This document shows, one piece after another, positions 32,419 to 41,789 of a DNA stretch of 64,000 nucleotides. Source of the DNA: Acidobacteriota bacterium (GTDB lineage Bacteria; Acidobacteriota; Terriglobia; Bryobacterales; Bryobacteraceae); NCBI GenBank assembly GCA_018268715.1, contig JAFDVZ010000010.1, positions 214,794 to 278,793 of the forward strand, written 5' to 3'. A program made the position numbers and the translations under genes. The notes beneath the pieces are model-generated. The model worked only from the letters and a program-made list of their open reading frames with translations. It was not told where the DNA came from and searched no databases. Position 1 is the stretch's first letter. The number at the start of each line of letters is the position of its first letter.

Positions 32419-33873
32419 ATGCCACCTGCCGGCCAGATTACAGCGCCCCGGTTGCATGCACTTCGAGAACGCCCGCGTTTTCCCTGGCCTGCGTATGTGC
32501 TCACGGTCGTACCGACGTTCATTGTACTGTGTTTTGCTGCACCCGAATCAGTTCCCGTTCTTACGAAGCTCTTGGCAATTGCTGCGCTTATCACATGCAC
32601 AGCCCCGATCGCTCTGTATGTATGGCAGCGTCCGAACCGGGTGCCATTGCTCGAATTTCTATTGGCGATGTATGCGATTGCTTATGCGCTTCCAGTGTTC
32701 ATTTGTGAAACCACGTCCGTGTCGTTAGCGACTGGCGGATATGTGACCATTCCCGACGAAGCAGTTGCCCGCGCACTCGTTCTGGTGATCTTGGGAGTTC
32801 TGTCGATGGTTGCCGGGTTTCGAATGGCCGCGTCAACGCATGCGCGACGACTGGTGTATCATGTTTCGCTTGACCTCGTTAAGACGCGTGCTCTTCCAGC
32901 TTTATTGTTCACGGGAATCACATCGCTTATCGTCCTCGGACTGAAAGCCAATCGCCTTATTATCTTCGACAGCCAAACGACTATCCTTTTAAACATTACC
33001 GACATCGCGTACGCCTTTTCCCTCTGCGTTGCCTATCTTCTTCTGATCACAAAGCAAGTCGGGAAGGGCTGGTGGTGGTATGTGTTGATGCTCATAGGGA
33101 CGCGGGCACTATTCGGGGCAATGGGCGGAATGATGTCCGAGATGGTCCAACCGCTACTTCTTCTTGGTATGCTCAGCCTTCAGCGCAGTGCACGTGTACC
33201 GTGGCGGTTCGTGCTACCTGTCGTAATACTTATAGTTCTGCTGCAGCCGATCAAGTCTGAGTATCGGCGTCTACTCTGGAAGGAGGGGCAAAGCGCATCC
33301 GAAGCGGTCCGTGGCACTATAGCAGGTCTCAGCCACAGCACCAGTGGCGGTGTAATTGATAACGTCCGGGCATCAATGGAACGAATAGGCTATCTTAACA
33401 TGTTTGCGTATGTTGGGACGGTCACACCGGACGCGATCCCATACTCGAATGGCCGGACGTATGGATACCTTGTGGTAGCACTTGTACCGAGGGTGGTGTG
33501 GCCCGACAAACCCATTGCGCAACAAGCAAATAATGACTTCGCGATTAGATATGGCTTTCTCGCGCCGACCTCTATAGGAACAACGATGACTGGCATGCCG
33601 CAACTCGACGAGGCATATGTCAATTTTGGCGCGCTTGGCGTTGTTGTAATCATGCTGGTTATTGGCGCGATTTATGGCACTATAGACGCGGTGCTACGAG
33701 CCGATCAGGTTCTTTTCGGCAACGTGGTTCTGTATACCCTCGTCGTAATTCCGTTCATGACAATTGAGAATAACTTCGCGGGCCTGGTTGGCAACATACT
33801 CCAAGTCGGCGTCGTAAAGTATCTGATGGTTCGCTCTGTTTGCACTCCCAAGTGTGCCCGGAGGAACCGATAA
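32419..33873 (+). CDS. Oligosaccharide repeat-unit polymerase-like membrane protein (Wzy-like)
   Basis: The 484-aa product has 10-12 hydrophobic helices and a large loop (about residues 285-385) with PNAR-like residues GRTYGYLVVALVPRVVWPDKP, the pattern found in Wzy polymerases and EpsG-like proteins. Families of this kind diverge strongly, so the assignment rests on topology, loop and context. ATG 32419 is one of several possible starts (GTG 32413 is also in frame). Confidence 0.75.
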   Translation: MPPAGQITAPRLHALRERPRFPWPAYVLTVVPTFIVLCFAAPESVPVLTKLLAIAALITCTAPIALYVWQRPNRVPLLEFLLAMYAIAYALPVFICETTSVSLATGGYVTIPDEAVARALVLVILGVLSMVAGFRMAASTHARRLVYHVSLDLVKTRALPALLFTGITSLIVLGLKANRLIIFDSQTTILLNITDIAYAFSLCVAYLLLITKQVGKGWWWYVLMLIGTRALFGAMGGMMSEMVQPLLLLGMLSLQRSARVPWRFVLPVVILIVLLQPIKSEYRRLLWKEGQSASEAVRGTIAGLSHSTSGGVIDNVRASMERIGYLNMFAYVGTVTPDAIPYSNGRTYGYLVVALVPRVVWPDKPIAQQANNDFAIRYGFLAPTSIGTTMTGMPQLDEAYVNFGALGVVVIMLVIGAIYGTIDAVLRADQVLFGNVVLYTLVVIPFMTIENNFAGLVGNILQVGVVKYLMVRSVCTPKCARRNR

Positions 33874-33877
33874 CTTA

Positions 33878-34930
33878 ATGGCAGCCAACTCACGTCGCCG
33901 GATTCTGTTCCTCGGGCAAAACTGGTATGGCAGTTCTGCCCGCGCATCCTGCGCGGCACTCCGCCGTCTCGGTCATGACGTGTGGGAAATTGACGATCAG
34001 GTGTTTATCCCTCAATGGCGCCATCTACTAATGAAGGTCGGAAGGCGGTTGGCCATCGCCCGAATGGTGCAGGAATACAATGACGAAATCCTAAGACAGG
34101 TTCACGCGTGGAAGCCTGACTTCATGCTCGCATTCAAGGGTCAATATGTACTGCCGCAAATCCTTGATCGACTTCGCCATGCGGGCATCCGATTATACAA
34201 CTATTATCCGGACACTTCGGCGTTTGCACATGGGCCGTGGCTCGCTCAGACCTTGCCGCTGTACGATTGCGTATTTACCACGAAACCGTTTTGGGAACGA
34301 GACGTGTCTTCACGGCTGAAGTTAGCGCACTGCCAATACATTCCCCACGGCTACGATCCTGACGTGCATTTCCCAATGAGTCTGCAAGAGCGGGATGTTG
34401 CCGACTTTCGGCATGAAGCGGTATTTGTTGGTAGCTACATACCCCATAAGGAAATGGTGATTCACGGTCTCCTGGAGATTCAGCCAGATCTAGATCTCGC
34501 CATTTGGGGAAATGGCTGGGAAAAGTGCGGCTCCTCGTTGTTGAAGCGGTGCCTGAAGGGCTACGCCTTGAACGCTACAGCGTATTCACGAGCACTTCAG
34601 GCAAGCGCGATTTGTCTCGGCATTATGTCGGGGCGGGTGCCGGGTTCTAGCCAAGGAGATGAGATGACAACTCGGTCGTTCCAAATTCCTGCTTGTGGCG
34701 CTTTTATGTTGCATGAGAGAACGGCGGAACTGGCCAGGTATTTCGACGAAGGCAAGGAAGTCGCATGTTTTGATACGCCTGAAGAGCTTAGCAGCAAGAT
34801 TTGTCACTATCTCAAACATGAGAATGAGCGAGAGGCGATTGCGGCCGCGGGATTCAAGCGGTGCGTTCCTGCATATTCTTACGATGCGCGGATGGCGGAA
34901 TTGATTAGTTACGTAGAAGGCGGGTTCTGA
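33878..34930 (+). CDS. CgeB-like glycosyltransferase
   Basis: The 350-aa product shows RRILFLGQNWYGSSARA at the N-terminus, PDFMLAFKGQYV, LYNYYPDTSAF and HGYDPDVHFP, then AFMLHERTAELARYFDEGKEVACFDTPEEL near the end. This pattern is typical of the spore-maturation CgeB/GT4-like family. The donor and acceptor sugars are unknown. The ATG at 33878 lies 5 bp after the polymerase gene stop and downstream of a GGAGGAA. Confidence 0.8.
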   Translation: MAANSRRRILFLGQNWYGSSARASCAALRRLGHDVWEIDDQVFIPQWRHLLMKVGRRLAIARMVQEYNDEILRQVHAWKPDFMLAFKGQYVLPQILDRLRHAGIRLYNYYPDTSAFAHGPWLAQTLPLYDCVFTTKPFWERDVSSRLKLAHCQYIPHGYDPDVHFPMSLQERDVADFRHEAVFVGSYIPHKEMVIHGLLEIQPDLDLAIWGNGWEKCGSSLLKRCLKGYALNATAYSRALQASAICLGIMSGRVPGSSQGDEMTTRSFQIPACGAFMLHERTAELARYFDEGKEVACFDTPEELSSKICHYLKHENEREAIAAAGFKRCVPAYSYDARMAELISYVEGGF

Positions 34931-35043
34931 GCGGGCGCGCATCGAAAGTGGAGACGCGTCGATCGCCGAGTACATGTGCTACGCGGGAGAATGGGGCCTT
35001 GAGACGCCAATCAAAATTCGCGAGGCAGTGGTTTGATCAAGGG

Positions 35044-36270
35044 ATGAAACATCGTCCGTACCGCTTAGCGGTGCTCACCTCACACCCGATCCAATACCAG
35101 GCTCCGCTATTTCGGGCCCTCGCGCAGACTAGTGAGGTGGATCTCGATGTCCTGTTTTGTTCGCAGGGTAGCGTCGGGCTCCATGTGGACGAGGGATTCG
35201 GTGTGGAGTTCGCCTGGGACGTTCCCCTGCTTGCAGGGTATCGCCATTCGTTTCTGAAGAACGTCAGCCCTAGGCCGAATCCAAGCCGCTTCTTCGGCTG
35301 CGTTAATCCCCAAATCTTCCGAGCGTTGGCGGCAGATCGCTACGATGCGGTGTGGGTAAATGGTTGGGGGTTGGCCAGTTGTTGGCTAGGATTTATCGCA
35401 GCACACCGCTACGGCATTCCACTGCTCCTACGGGGTGAGACAAACGTGCTCAGCGAGCGCGGTGGCCTCAAGGGTGGCGCGAGGCACTTTCTGCTGGAGC
35501 GCCTGTTCGGCCATGTCTCGGCTTTTCTGGCGGTCGGAGGTCGTAATGCGGACTTCTATGCGGCTTACGGTACGCTTAGTGAGAAAGTTTTCCTGGCCCC
35601 GTATGCAGTTGACAATGACTTTTTCTTTACGCGTTCGGGCAGCCTAGCCAACGATAGAATCTCGCTGCGCGAGCGAGAGGGCATCTCACCAGATCTGCCA
35701 GTCATTTTATACTGTGGCAAGTTCTCCGACGTTAAGAGGCCACTGGATCTCCTGGAGGCGTTCCAATATCTTGGCGATGATCCGATGGCGTCGCTGGTGT
35801 TCGTGGGGGATGGCCGGCTCAGGGGTGAGATGCAGCGGTACGTTGTGGAGCACGGATTGAGGCGGGTGCACTTTTTGGGATTTCGCAATCAAACCGAATT
35901 GCCAGCCTGCTACGCCCTCGCCGATGTCTTTGTTCTGCCGTCAGGGTTTGAACCGTGGGGCCTGGTTGTGAACGAGGCAATGTGTTTTGCTCTGCCTGTG
36001 ATCGCATCTGACAAGGTCGGCGCAGTCCCTGACCTCGTTCACGATGGAGTGAATGGCTTCGTGTTCCCAGCGGGCAATGTGGAACTCCTGACCGACTGCC
36101 TTCGAAGGGTTCTCTTGGTCGAAGGCATCCGTCGACGAATGGGCACCCAGTCACGCGCCATTATTGAGCACTGGGGGATCAATGAGACAGTTCGCGGCAT
36201 CCTGCAAGCGCTCGACTACACGACTGCATGCCCAGCATCCGTGACCACAGTGAAGCAATCCGCCGGGTGA
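35044..36270 (+). CDS. GT4 family glycosyltransferase
   Basis: The 408-aa GT-B enzyme starts MKHRPYRLAVLTSHPIQYQ. Its C-terminal Rossmann domain has ILYCGKFSDVKRPLDLLEAF (donor-binding loop) and FVLPSGFEPWGLVVNEAMCF with the EX7E-like acidic pair. It catalyses sugar transfer with retention of configuration. ATG 35044 gives a product aligned with the family. The 36271-36504 gap shows nothing recognised. Confidence 0.85.
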   Translation: MKHRPYRLAVLTSHPIQYQAPLFRALAQTSEVDLDVLFCSQGSVGLHVDEGFGVEFAWDVPLLAGYRHSFLKNVSPRPNPSRFFGCVNPQIFRALAADRYDAVWVNGWGLASCWLGFIAAHRYGIPLLLRGETNVLSERGGLKGGARHFLLERLFGHVSAFLAVGGRNADFYAAYGTLSEKVFLAPYAVDNDFFFTRSGSLANDRISLREREGISPDLPVILYCGKFSDVKRPLDLLEAFQYLGDDPMASLVFVGDGRLRGEMQRYVVEHGLRRVHFLGFRNQTELPACYALADVFVLPSGFEPWGLVVNEAMCFALPVIASDKVGAVPDLVHDGVNGFVFPAGNVELLTDCLRRVLLVEGIRRRMGTQSRAIIEHWGINETVRGILQALDYTTACPASVTTVKQSAG

Positions 36271-36504
36271 TCCCCGCCAATTTGCATTCTCACGTGCCTC
36301 CGGTAGCTCCAGGATCTTGTTGGTGCCGGACAACCGGACAACTAAGCTTCGCGAGCGCATCCCAGGAAAGCGTCGGACGCACGTGCCAGAGACCTGCGAC
36401 CGCCAATCAAGCTTTCTGGCGGCGCCCGACGGATTGATCGATGCAGCGATCGCGTATTTCGGCGTCGGGTGCTCGGCAGTCGCTATGCCAACTAGCAGAA
36501 TCAC

Positions 36505-37242
36505 ATGAACGACAAGGATTATTGGAAAGGACTGTTATATCAGGCATATGTGTCAAGCGGCCAGGCGCAGGCTGCGACTACCACCCCAGAGGCGTTCTTT
36601 CTTCCCAACGCTCCCTACCTGATCCGACTCATTCGGCGGCATATTCCGCCGGATCGAGAGATTCGGATTATAGATCTGGGGTGTGGTTCTGGCGGCTGTT
36701 TGTACTTTCTCAAGAGAGCGGGCTACCGAAATGTCGCCGGTGTGGACGTCTCTTCGGAACAAGTCGACCAGGCCCGCCGTCTGGGTATCGTCGAGGCACA
36801 GCAGGGGGAACTCGATCAGTTTCTGCGGACATCACTTCCCGGATCGGTGGACGTGATCCTTCTGCTCGATGTGCTGGAGCACTTCCAGCGCGACGAACTG
36901 TTTGAGATCCTGACCCGCGTTCATGGCGTTCTAAAGCCCGACGGCCGGTGCATTGTCCACGTGCCGAACGGGGAAGGTTTGTACGGTATGCGGATTCGCT
37001 ACGGTGACCTGACGCATGAACAGGCCTTCACCGCGAAGTCGCTGCATCAGGTCTTCACGGTGATTGGTTTCCGGGGTGTCGCTTCGTATGAGGAGCGGCC
37101 CCACGTACACGGGTTCGTCAGCCTGTTCAGGAGAATGCTGTGGATGCTGGGCACCAGCCTGCACCGCGTCCTGCTGATGGCGGAAACGGGCGAGCGAAAG
37201 TTCATACTGTCACAGAATTTGCTGGCGGTCGCCCGGAAGTGA
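36505..37242 (+). CDS. SAM-dependent methyltransferase
   Basis: The 245-aa class I methyltransferase has motif I IIDLGCGSGG at 55-64, VDVSSEQVDQAR (motif II), LLLDVLEHF, and LKPDGRCIVHVPN (motif III). In polysaccharide loci such enzymes methylate sugars or chain ends. The next gene begins within about 70 bp, possibly at a GTG overlapping this stop. Confidence 0.85.
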   Translation: MNDKDYWKGLLYQAYVSSGQAQAATTTPEAFFLPNAPYLIRLIRRHIPPDREIRIIDLGCGSGGCLYFLKRAGYRNVAGVDVSSEQVDQARRLGIVEAQQGELDQFLRTSLPGSVDVILLLDVLEHFQRDELFEILTRVHGVLKPDGRCIVHVPNGEGLYGMRIRYGDLTHEQAFTAKSLHQVFTVIGFRGVASYEERPHVHGFVSLFRRMLWMLGTSLHRVLLMAETGERKFILSQNLLAVARK

Positions 37243-37310
37243 AGCCTGGTGGATTGCAGCAGTCGGATGTCCTGAGAGCGGCGCGGCAACCATTGCCGTC
37301 CGCGCGGAAA

Positions 37311-38363
37311 ATGGCAAGCAGGGGAGGAGCAGATGGCCGCACGCAGGTGGTCTACTTTCAGCGTCTTCCACCAGGACATAGCATGGAGCGGCTGTTTGAT
37401 AGCATTCGCGGATGTTTGGGGCCACGGTTCGGGGCGTCCACCTCCCTGTGCCCAATGTCGAACCAGCCGTTCTGGTTGCCCATCGGGCTCTGGACGGCAT
37501 GGAGTACCCAGGGGCCCGTTTGCCACATTACGGGCGACGTCCACTATGTTGCGTTGGTGCTTCCCCGGCGGCGAACCATTCTGACTGTCCACGATCTGAA
37601 CCATCTGGGGGATCTCCGCGGTGTGCGAAGGATGCTCTACCGGTGGCTCTATTTCACCATGCCTCTGAGGAGAAGCCGTATCGTCACCGTGATTTCAGAG
37701 CACACCAAGGCATGCCTGGTGAGGGAGTTCCCGTGGGTGGAATCGAAGATCCGATTGGTGCCGGATTGCGTTCCCAGTGAGTATGACGTTTCTGTCAAAG
37801 CACTCGACCGAGGCGATCTGTGTGTGCTGCAAGTCGGTACCAGTCCCAACAAAAACCTAGAGCGCGTCATCCCGGCGTTGGCCGGGATCCCGTGCAGATT
37901 GCAGATCATTGGTGAGTTGGATTGCGGCCAACGCCGACTTCTGTCCGAGCATCAGATCCGCTTTGAGGCCGCCTCCCATGTGACCGACGCTGCGGTGCGA
38001 GCGGCATACGGGAGCGCAGACGTAGTCGTCTTTGCCTCGCTTGCCGAGGGCTTCGGTCTACCTATCCTTGAGGCCCAAGCCAGTGGGCGTCCGGTGGTGA
38101 CCAGCGATCTGCCGCCCATGAACGAGGTGGCGGGAGAAGGCGCCTGTCTGGTTGATCCCTACGATGTTTCATCCATTCGTCGAGGTATCCTGCGGGTCTT
38201 GGAAGATGACGAGTACAGGCTGGAGTTGGTGACGAAGGGACTTGAGAATTGCAGACATTTTTCGGCTGAGCGCGTTACCCGGCAGTACGAGGAAATCTAT
38301 CAGGAGTTGCTGGATGCTTCCTGGTCCGCCGTTTCGCAGGTTAGAGAGGGGGCGTCCAGATGA
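37311..38363 (+). CDS. GT4 family glycosyltransferase
   Basis: The 350-aa GT-B enzyme has VVYFQRLPPGHSMERLF near the start, ISEHTKACLVREFP, the donor-site LQVGTSPNKNLERVIPAL, and FASLAEGFGLPILEAQASG with the two acidic residues of the family. The start is uncertain: ATG 37311 is used here. A GTG at 37239 that overlaps the previous stop, and a GTG at 37347, are also possible. The stop overlaps the next start by ATGA. Confidence 0.85.
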   Translation: MASRGGADGRTQVVYFQRLPPGHSMERLFDSIRGCLGPRFGASTSLCPMSNQPFWLPIGLWTAWSTQGPVCHITGDVHYVALVLPRRRTILTVHDLNHLGDLRGVRRMLYRWLYFTMPLRRSRIVTVISEHTKACLVREFPWVESKIRLVPDCVPSEYDVSVKALDRGDLCVLQVGTSPNKNLERVIPALAGIPCRLQIIGELDCGQRRLLSEHQIRFEAASHVTDAAVRAAYGSADVVVFASLAEGFGLPILEAQASGRPVVTSDLPPMNEVAGEGACLVDPYDVSSIRRGILRVLEDDEYRLELVTKGLENCRHFSAERVTRQYEEIYQELLDASWSAVSQVREGASR

Positions 38364-39532
38364 AGGTCCGTAAGGCGCGGGCCAAGTCGCTCGGGCCCAT
38401 GTTCATAGCCTGTCTGCTTGCGGCGACATTTGTTTCACGAGTGGCGCTGGTGTCGCAACCGTATTTCGCGGACGGGCCGGCGCACGTCAGGAACATCGGG
38501 CTAGGGAAGTTCATCATGCAGCCGCCCGGATACTTCGTTTTCAACTTGTCCGGCTGGTTACTGACGCGGATTACCTTGTCGCCTGCGTTGTCTGTCACGT
38601 TTCTCAACGTGTGCTTCGGCGTGCTGGGCGTATACGTATTCGCCAAGATCTGCGAACGCGTGTTTGGGCCGCCCCTGATGCACATCATGAGTGCGTGCTA
38701 TGCGGCGATGAACGTGGTTTGGTTTGCCTCCCTCATCCATTCGACCTACGCACCCATGACGTTCTTTGGCCCAGCCGTTTTCTATTGCGTGTTGCGTAGT
38801 GAACGGAAGTGGTTCCTGGTGGGTTGTGCCACGTGGGCTCTGGGGGCGGGCTTTCGCCCGAGTGACGGGTTTTTTCTGCTACCGCTGCTCTGTCTGGCTT
38901 CCGTCGAACGATCCTGGTCCGAGCGGTTCTATGGGGCGAGCATCGCGGCCGTCGTGGCATCCTCGTGGTGGATCCCCACGGCAGTGCACTATGGAAACAT
39001 ATTGGGGCCCATTAGTGCCGCGGCCGGTCAAGCTGCTTCCGTGAGTGGCAACGTGTCCATCGTACGGGTTGGAGTGACGCCTCGCTCACTCGCCAACGTG
39101 TTGCGATTTGTCACAGCCGTGGGCGTCTCCATGAACGTGCTGCTGCCGCTGGCGGGCTGGCAGTGCCTGCGCAGTTGGGGTGACAGGGTGACCAGGCTGT
39201 CTTTGATGTGGATCCTGCCTGGTTCTCTCTTCTTGATGCTGATATATATGTCGGACGCGGTCTACATTACGTTCATGGCAGGGGGATGGCTGCTACTGGC
39301 TGGACTCTGCTGCCACCGATGGGACCCACGACGCGCCACGGCGTTGCTGGCGGTGTTCATCGTTGTATCTACAACGTACATGTTGGCCTGCCGGCCAGTG
39401 GCTCCCACTTCGTTTCCCCGTCGCGTTGCCAATGCGTTTTGTCTTGAGTACACAGCCTGGGGGGCGAAGCACCAATACCGCAGGAACCTGTCCGATATGG
39501 AACGCGACGCGGGGATGCTGCCAAATGAGTGA
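38360..39532 (+). CDS. Multi-spanning membrane protein, probable GT-C-like glycosyltransferase
   Basis: The 390-aa product has about 9-10 hydrophobic helices. After the first helix it carries YFADGPAHVRNIGLGKF, an acidic loop in the position used by GT-C glycosyltransferases (ArnT/PMT-like) for catalysis. It may transfer a sugar from a lipid carrier in the periplasm. It is translationally coupled to the neighbours on both sides (ATGA at 38360 and overlap at 39525). Confidence 0.7.
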   Translation: MKVRKARAKSLGPMFIACLLAATFVSRVALVSQPYFADGPAHVRNIGLGKFIMQPPGYFVFNLSGWLLTRITLSPALSVTFLNVCFGVLGVYVFAKICERVFGPPLMHIMSACYAAMNVVWFASLIHSTYAPMTFFGPAVFYCVLRSERKWFLVGCATWALGAGFRPSDGFFLLPLLCLASVERSWSERFYGASIAAVVASSWWIPTAVHYGNILGPISAAAGQAASVSGNVSIVRVGVTPRSLANVLRFVTAVGVSMNVLLPLAGWQCLRSWGDRVTRLSLMWILPGSLFLMLIYMSDAVYITFMAGGWLLLAGLCCHRWDPRRATALLAVFIVVSTTYMLACRPVAPTSFPRRVANAFCLEYTAWGAKHQYRRNLSDMERDAGMLPNE

Positions 39533-40745
39533 ACGCGCGGTCCGGAGTCAGGGTGCGGAGCCGCTGTTGGTGTGCGTGGATGGCGTGGGCATTCGTTCGG
39601 GGGGCGGGGCTGTGCTGCTGCGGCAGTTGCTTCGCTGGCTGCCGATCGTGCGCCCCGGTTGGCGGTTCCACGTGTTCCTGCTGCCGCGTCAAGCGCGAGA
39701 ATTTGAAGACCCCGCAGCCACCGATGCAGTCTCGGTCGAATTTGTCGGATCCGATTCGACGGCCAGCCGGCTGGGCTGGCTGACGGCCGGCCTGCCGCGG
39801 AAATTGTCCAGTCTGCGAGCTGATGTGTTGTTTTCTTTCGCGAACGTCGGCGTGGCGTTCTGTCCGATTCCGAAGGTCGTGTACTGCCAACAAAGCCTGG
39901 CAATCTACTCCGGTACGCAGCAATATCTGGGGAAGTGGATGCGGCTGAAGATGGCGCTCCTTCGCAGGCTGATCCTGCGGGGCTGCAATAGCAGTCAGGC
40001 TGTCATTGTGCAGACGGAGTCGATGCGGCAGGAATTGCTTCGGCTGGACTCGGGTTTGGCGGATCGGATCCGCGTGATTCCCGCCGGGTGGAGCGAGGCG
40101 GAGGGCGTGAGCCCAATCGCGCCGGATGGGTGGGAAACAGCCGCGGCCGGGTGTGCGCCGCGGTTGGTATTTGTGTCTCAGCACTTTGGATACAAAAATC
40201 ACGAGACCCTGTTGCGCGCCTTGCCCAAGATTGCGGAGGCCTTCCCGTGTGTGCGTCTATTTCTGACAATTGATTCGCCCCAGGGGAGGAATGGCCGCGC
40301 CGGCAGCGGTGACATCCTCGGACGGCTGATTGTGCAGCTGGGTATCGAACAGCGTGTGACATTCTTGGGCACGATACCACATGAGCAGGTCCAGCTAGTG
40401 CTTTCGCAAGCTGATGTGCAGGTGTTTCCGTCGTTTGCCGAGTCGTTTGGCCTTCCGCTGTTGGAGGCTATGGTGGTTGGCTGTCCGCTGGTGGCGGCCG
40501 ATCTCCCGTATGCCCGTGAGGTCGCTGGCGAGTCCGCTGTGTACTTTCCCGTGTCAGATCCAGAGTTGTTGGCCGACGCCGTGATTCGAGTTCTGGAAGA
40601 TGAGGGCCTGCGCGCGGAGCTTGCCAGGCAGGGTCCTCTGCGTGCCGGGCGATTTCACTATCGTTATGTCTGCGAGAGCATTGCGGGGCTGTTACAGGAG
40701 GCTGCGGTCAAAGCCAGCCCGGTTCCCGCTTTGCCCTCGCGTTGA
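39525..40745 (+). CDS. GT4 family glycosyltransferase
   Basis: The 406-aa GT-B enzyme shows VSQHFGYKNHETLLRALPKIAE (donor-binding loop), VTFLGTIPHEQVQLVLSQADVQVFPS and FAESFGLPLLEAMVVGCP with the paired Glu residues. It starts with ATG 39525, overlapping the previous gene by 8 bases. The acceptor is unknown. Confidence 0.9.
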   Translation: MSERAVRSQGAEPLLVCVDGVGIRSGGGAVLLRQLLRWLPIVRPGWRFHVFLLPRQAREFEDPAATDAVSVEFVGSDSTASRLGWLTAGLPRKLSSLRADVLFSFANVGVAFCPIPKVVYCQQSLAIYSGTQQYLGKWMRLKMALLRRLILRGCNSSQAVIVQTESMRQELLRLDSGLADRIRVIPAGWSEAEGVSPIAPDGWETAAAGCAPRLVFVSQHFGYKNHETLLRALPKIAEAFPCVRLFLTIDSPQGRNGRAGSGDILGRLIVQLGIEQRVTFLGTIPHEQVQLVLSQADVQVFPSFAESFGLPLLEAMVVGCPLVAADLPYAREVAGESAVYFPVSDPELLADAVIRVLEDEGLRAELARQGPLRAGRFHYRYVCESIAGLLQEAAVKASPVPALPSR

Positions 40746-40763
40746 GAGAATGCCGCGGAAGAA

Positions 40764-41789
40764 ATGTTCAAGCACAAGACGCTCCTCATAACCGGCGGAA
40801 CTGGCACCTTCGGCAATGCCGTGGTTCGCCGGTACCTCGAAACCGACATTGCGGAGATCCGCATCTTTAGCCGGGACGAGAAGAAGCAGGACGATATGCG
40901 GAACGCCCTTCGCAATGAGCGGCTGAAGTTCTTTCTTGGCGACGTTCGCGAGCCGAGCAGCCTTCTGGCTCCGATGCGTGGCGTCGACTACGTGTTTCAC
41001 GCCGCCGCTCTGAAGCAGGTTCCATCGTGCGAGTTTTTTCCACTTGAGGCTGTTCGAACCAATACCCTGGGCGCGGAGAACGTCCTCAGCGCCGCTCTGG
41101 CCTGCAGCGTCAAGAACGTCATCGTGCTCAGTACGGACAAGGCCGTCTATCCCATCAACGCCATGGGAATGTCCAAGGCGCTGATGGAAAAGCTCATGGT
41201 CGCCAAGGCCCGCATGTATGGCGATAACGGCACGATTTTCTGCGGCACGCGGTATGGCAACGTCATGGCATCGCGAGGCTCAGTTATCCCGCTGTTCATA
41301 AGCCAGATCCTCGCCGGTAAGCCGCTGACCGTCACCGATCCGAACATGACCCGCTTCATGATGACGATCGAAGACGCGGTGGACCTGGTCGTGTATGCGT
41401 TCCAGAACGGCAGCCCCGGCGATATCTTTGTGCAGAAGGCTCCGGCTGCCACGATTCTCATGCTGGCGGAGGCACTGAAGGAGATCCTACAGGCCGATAA
41501 CGACATCCAGATCCTCGGCACGCGCCACGGTGAGAAGCTGTACGAGACGCTGCTCAACCGGGAAGAGATGGTCAAGGCGGAAGATCGGGGCGGCTACTAT
41601 CGCATTCCCGCGGACATTCGGGATTTGAACTACTCCCTCTACTTCACCGAAGGCCAGGCGGATGTCTCGTTCGCCGAGGAGTATACATCGCACAACACAC
41701 ATCGGTTGAACCAGGCCGAGATGGTCGAACTCCTCCTAAAGCTCGATTGCGTGCAGGACGCCTTGAAGACCGGGACAGTTGCCGTATGA
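40764..41789 (+). CDS. UDP-GlcNAc 4,6-dehydratase/5-epimerase (FnlA/CapE/WbjB-like)
   Basis: The 341-aa extended SDR has ITGGTGTFGNAVVRRYL, HAAALKQVPSCEF, STDKAV and the MxxxK active site in NAMGMSKALMEKL, which replaces the usual YxxxK as in CapE/FnlA. The reaction is the first step from UDP-GlcNAc toward UDP-L-FucNAc. It is followed by the two partner enzymes in the expected order. Confidence 0.92.
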   Translation: MFKHKTLLITGGTGTFGNAVVRRYLETDIAEIRIFSRDEKKQDDMRNALRNERLKFFLGDVREPSSLLAPMRGVDYVFHAAALKQVPSCEFFPLEAVRTNTLGAENVLSAALACSVKNVIVLSTDKAVYPINAMGMSKALMEKLMVAKARMYGDNGTIFCGTRYGNVMASRGSVIPLFISQILAGKPLTVTDPNMTRFMMTIEDAVDLVVYAFQNGSPGDIFVQKAPAATILMLAEALKEILQADNDIQILGTRHGEKLYETLLNREEMVKAEDRGGYYRIPADIRDLNYSLYFTEGQADVSFAEEYTSHNTHRLNQAEMVELLLKLDCVQDALKTGTVAV

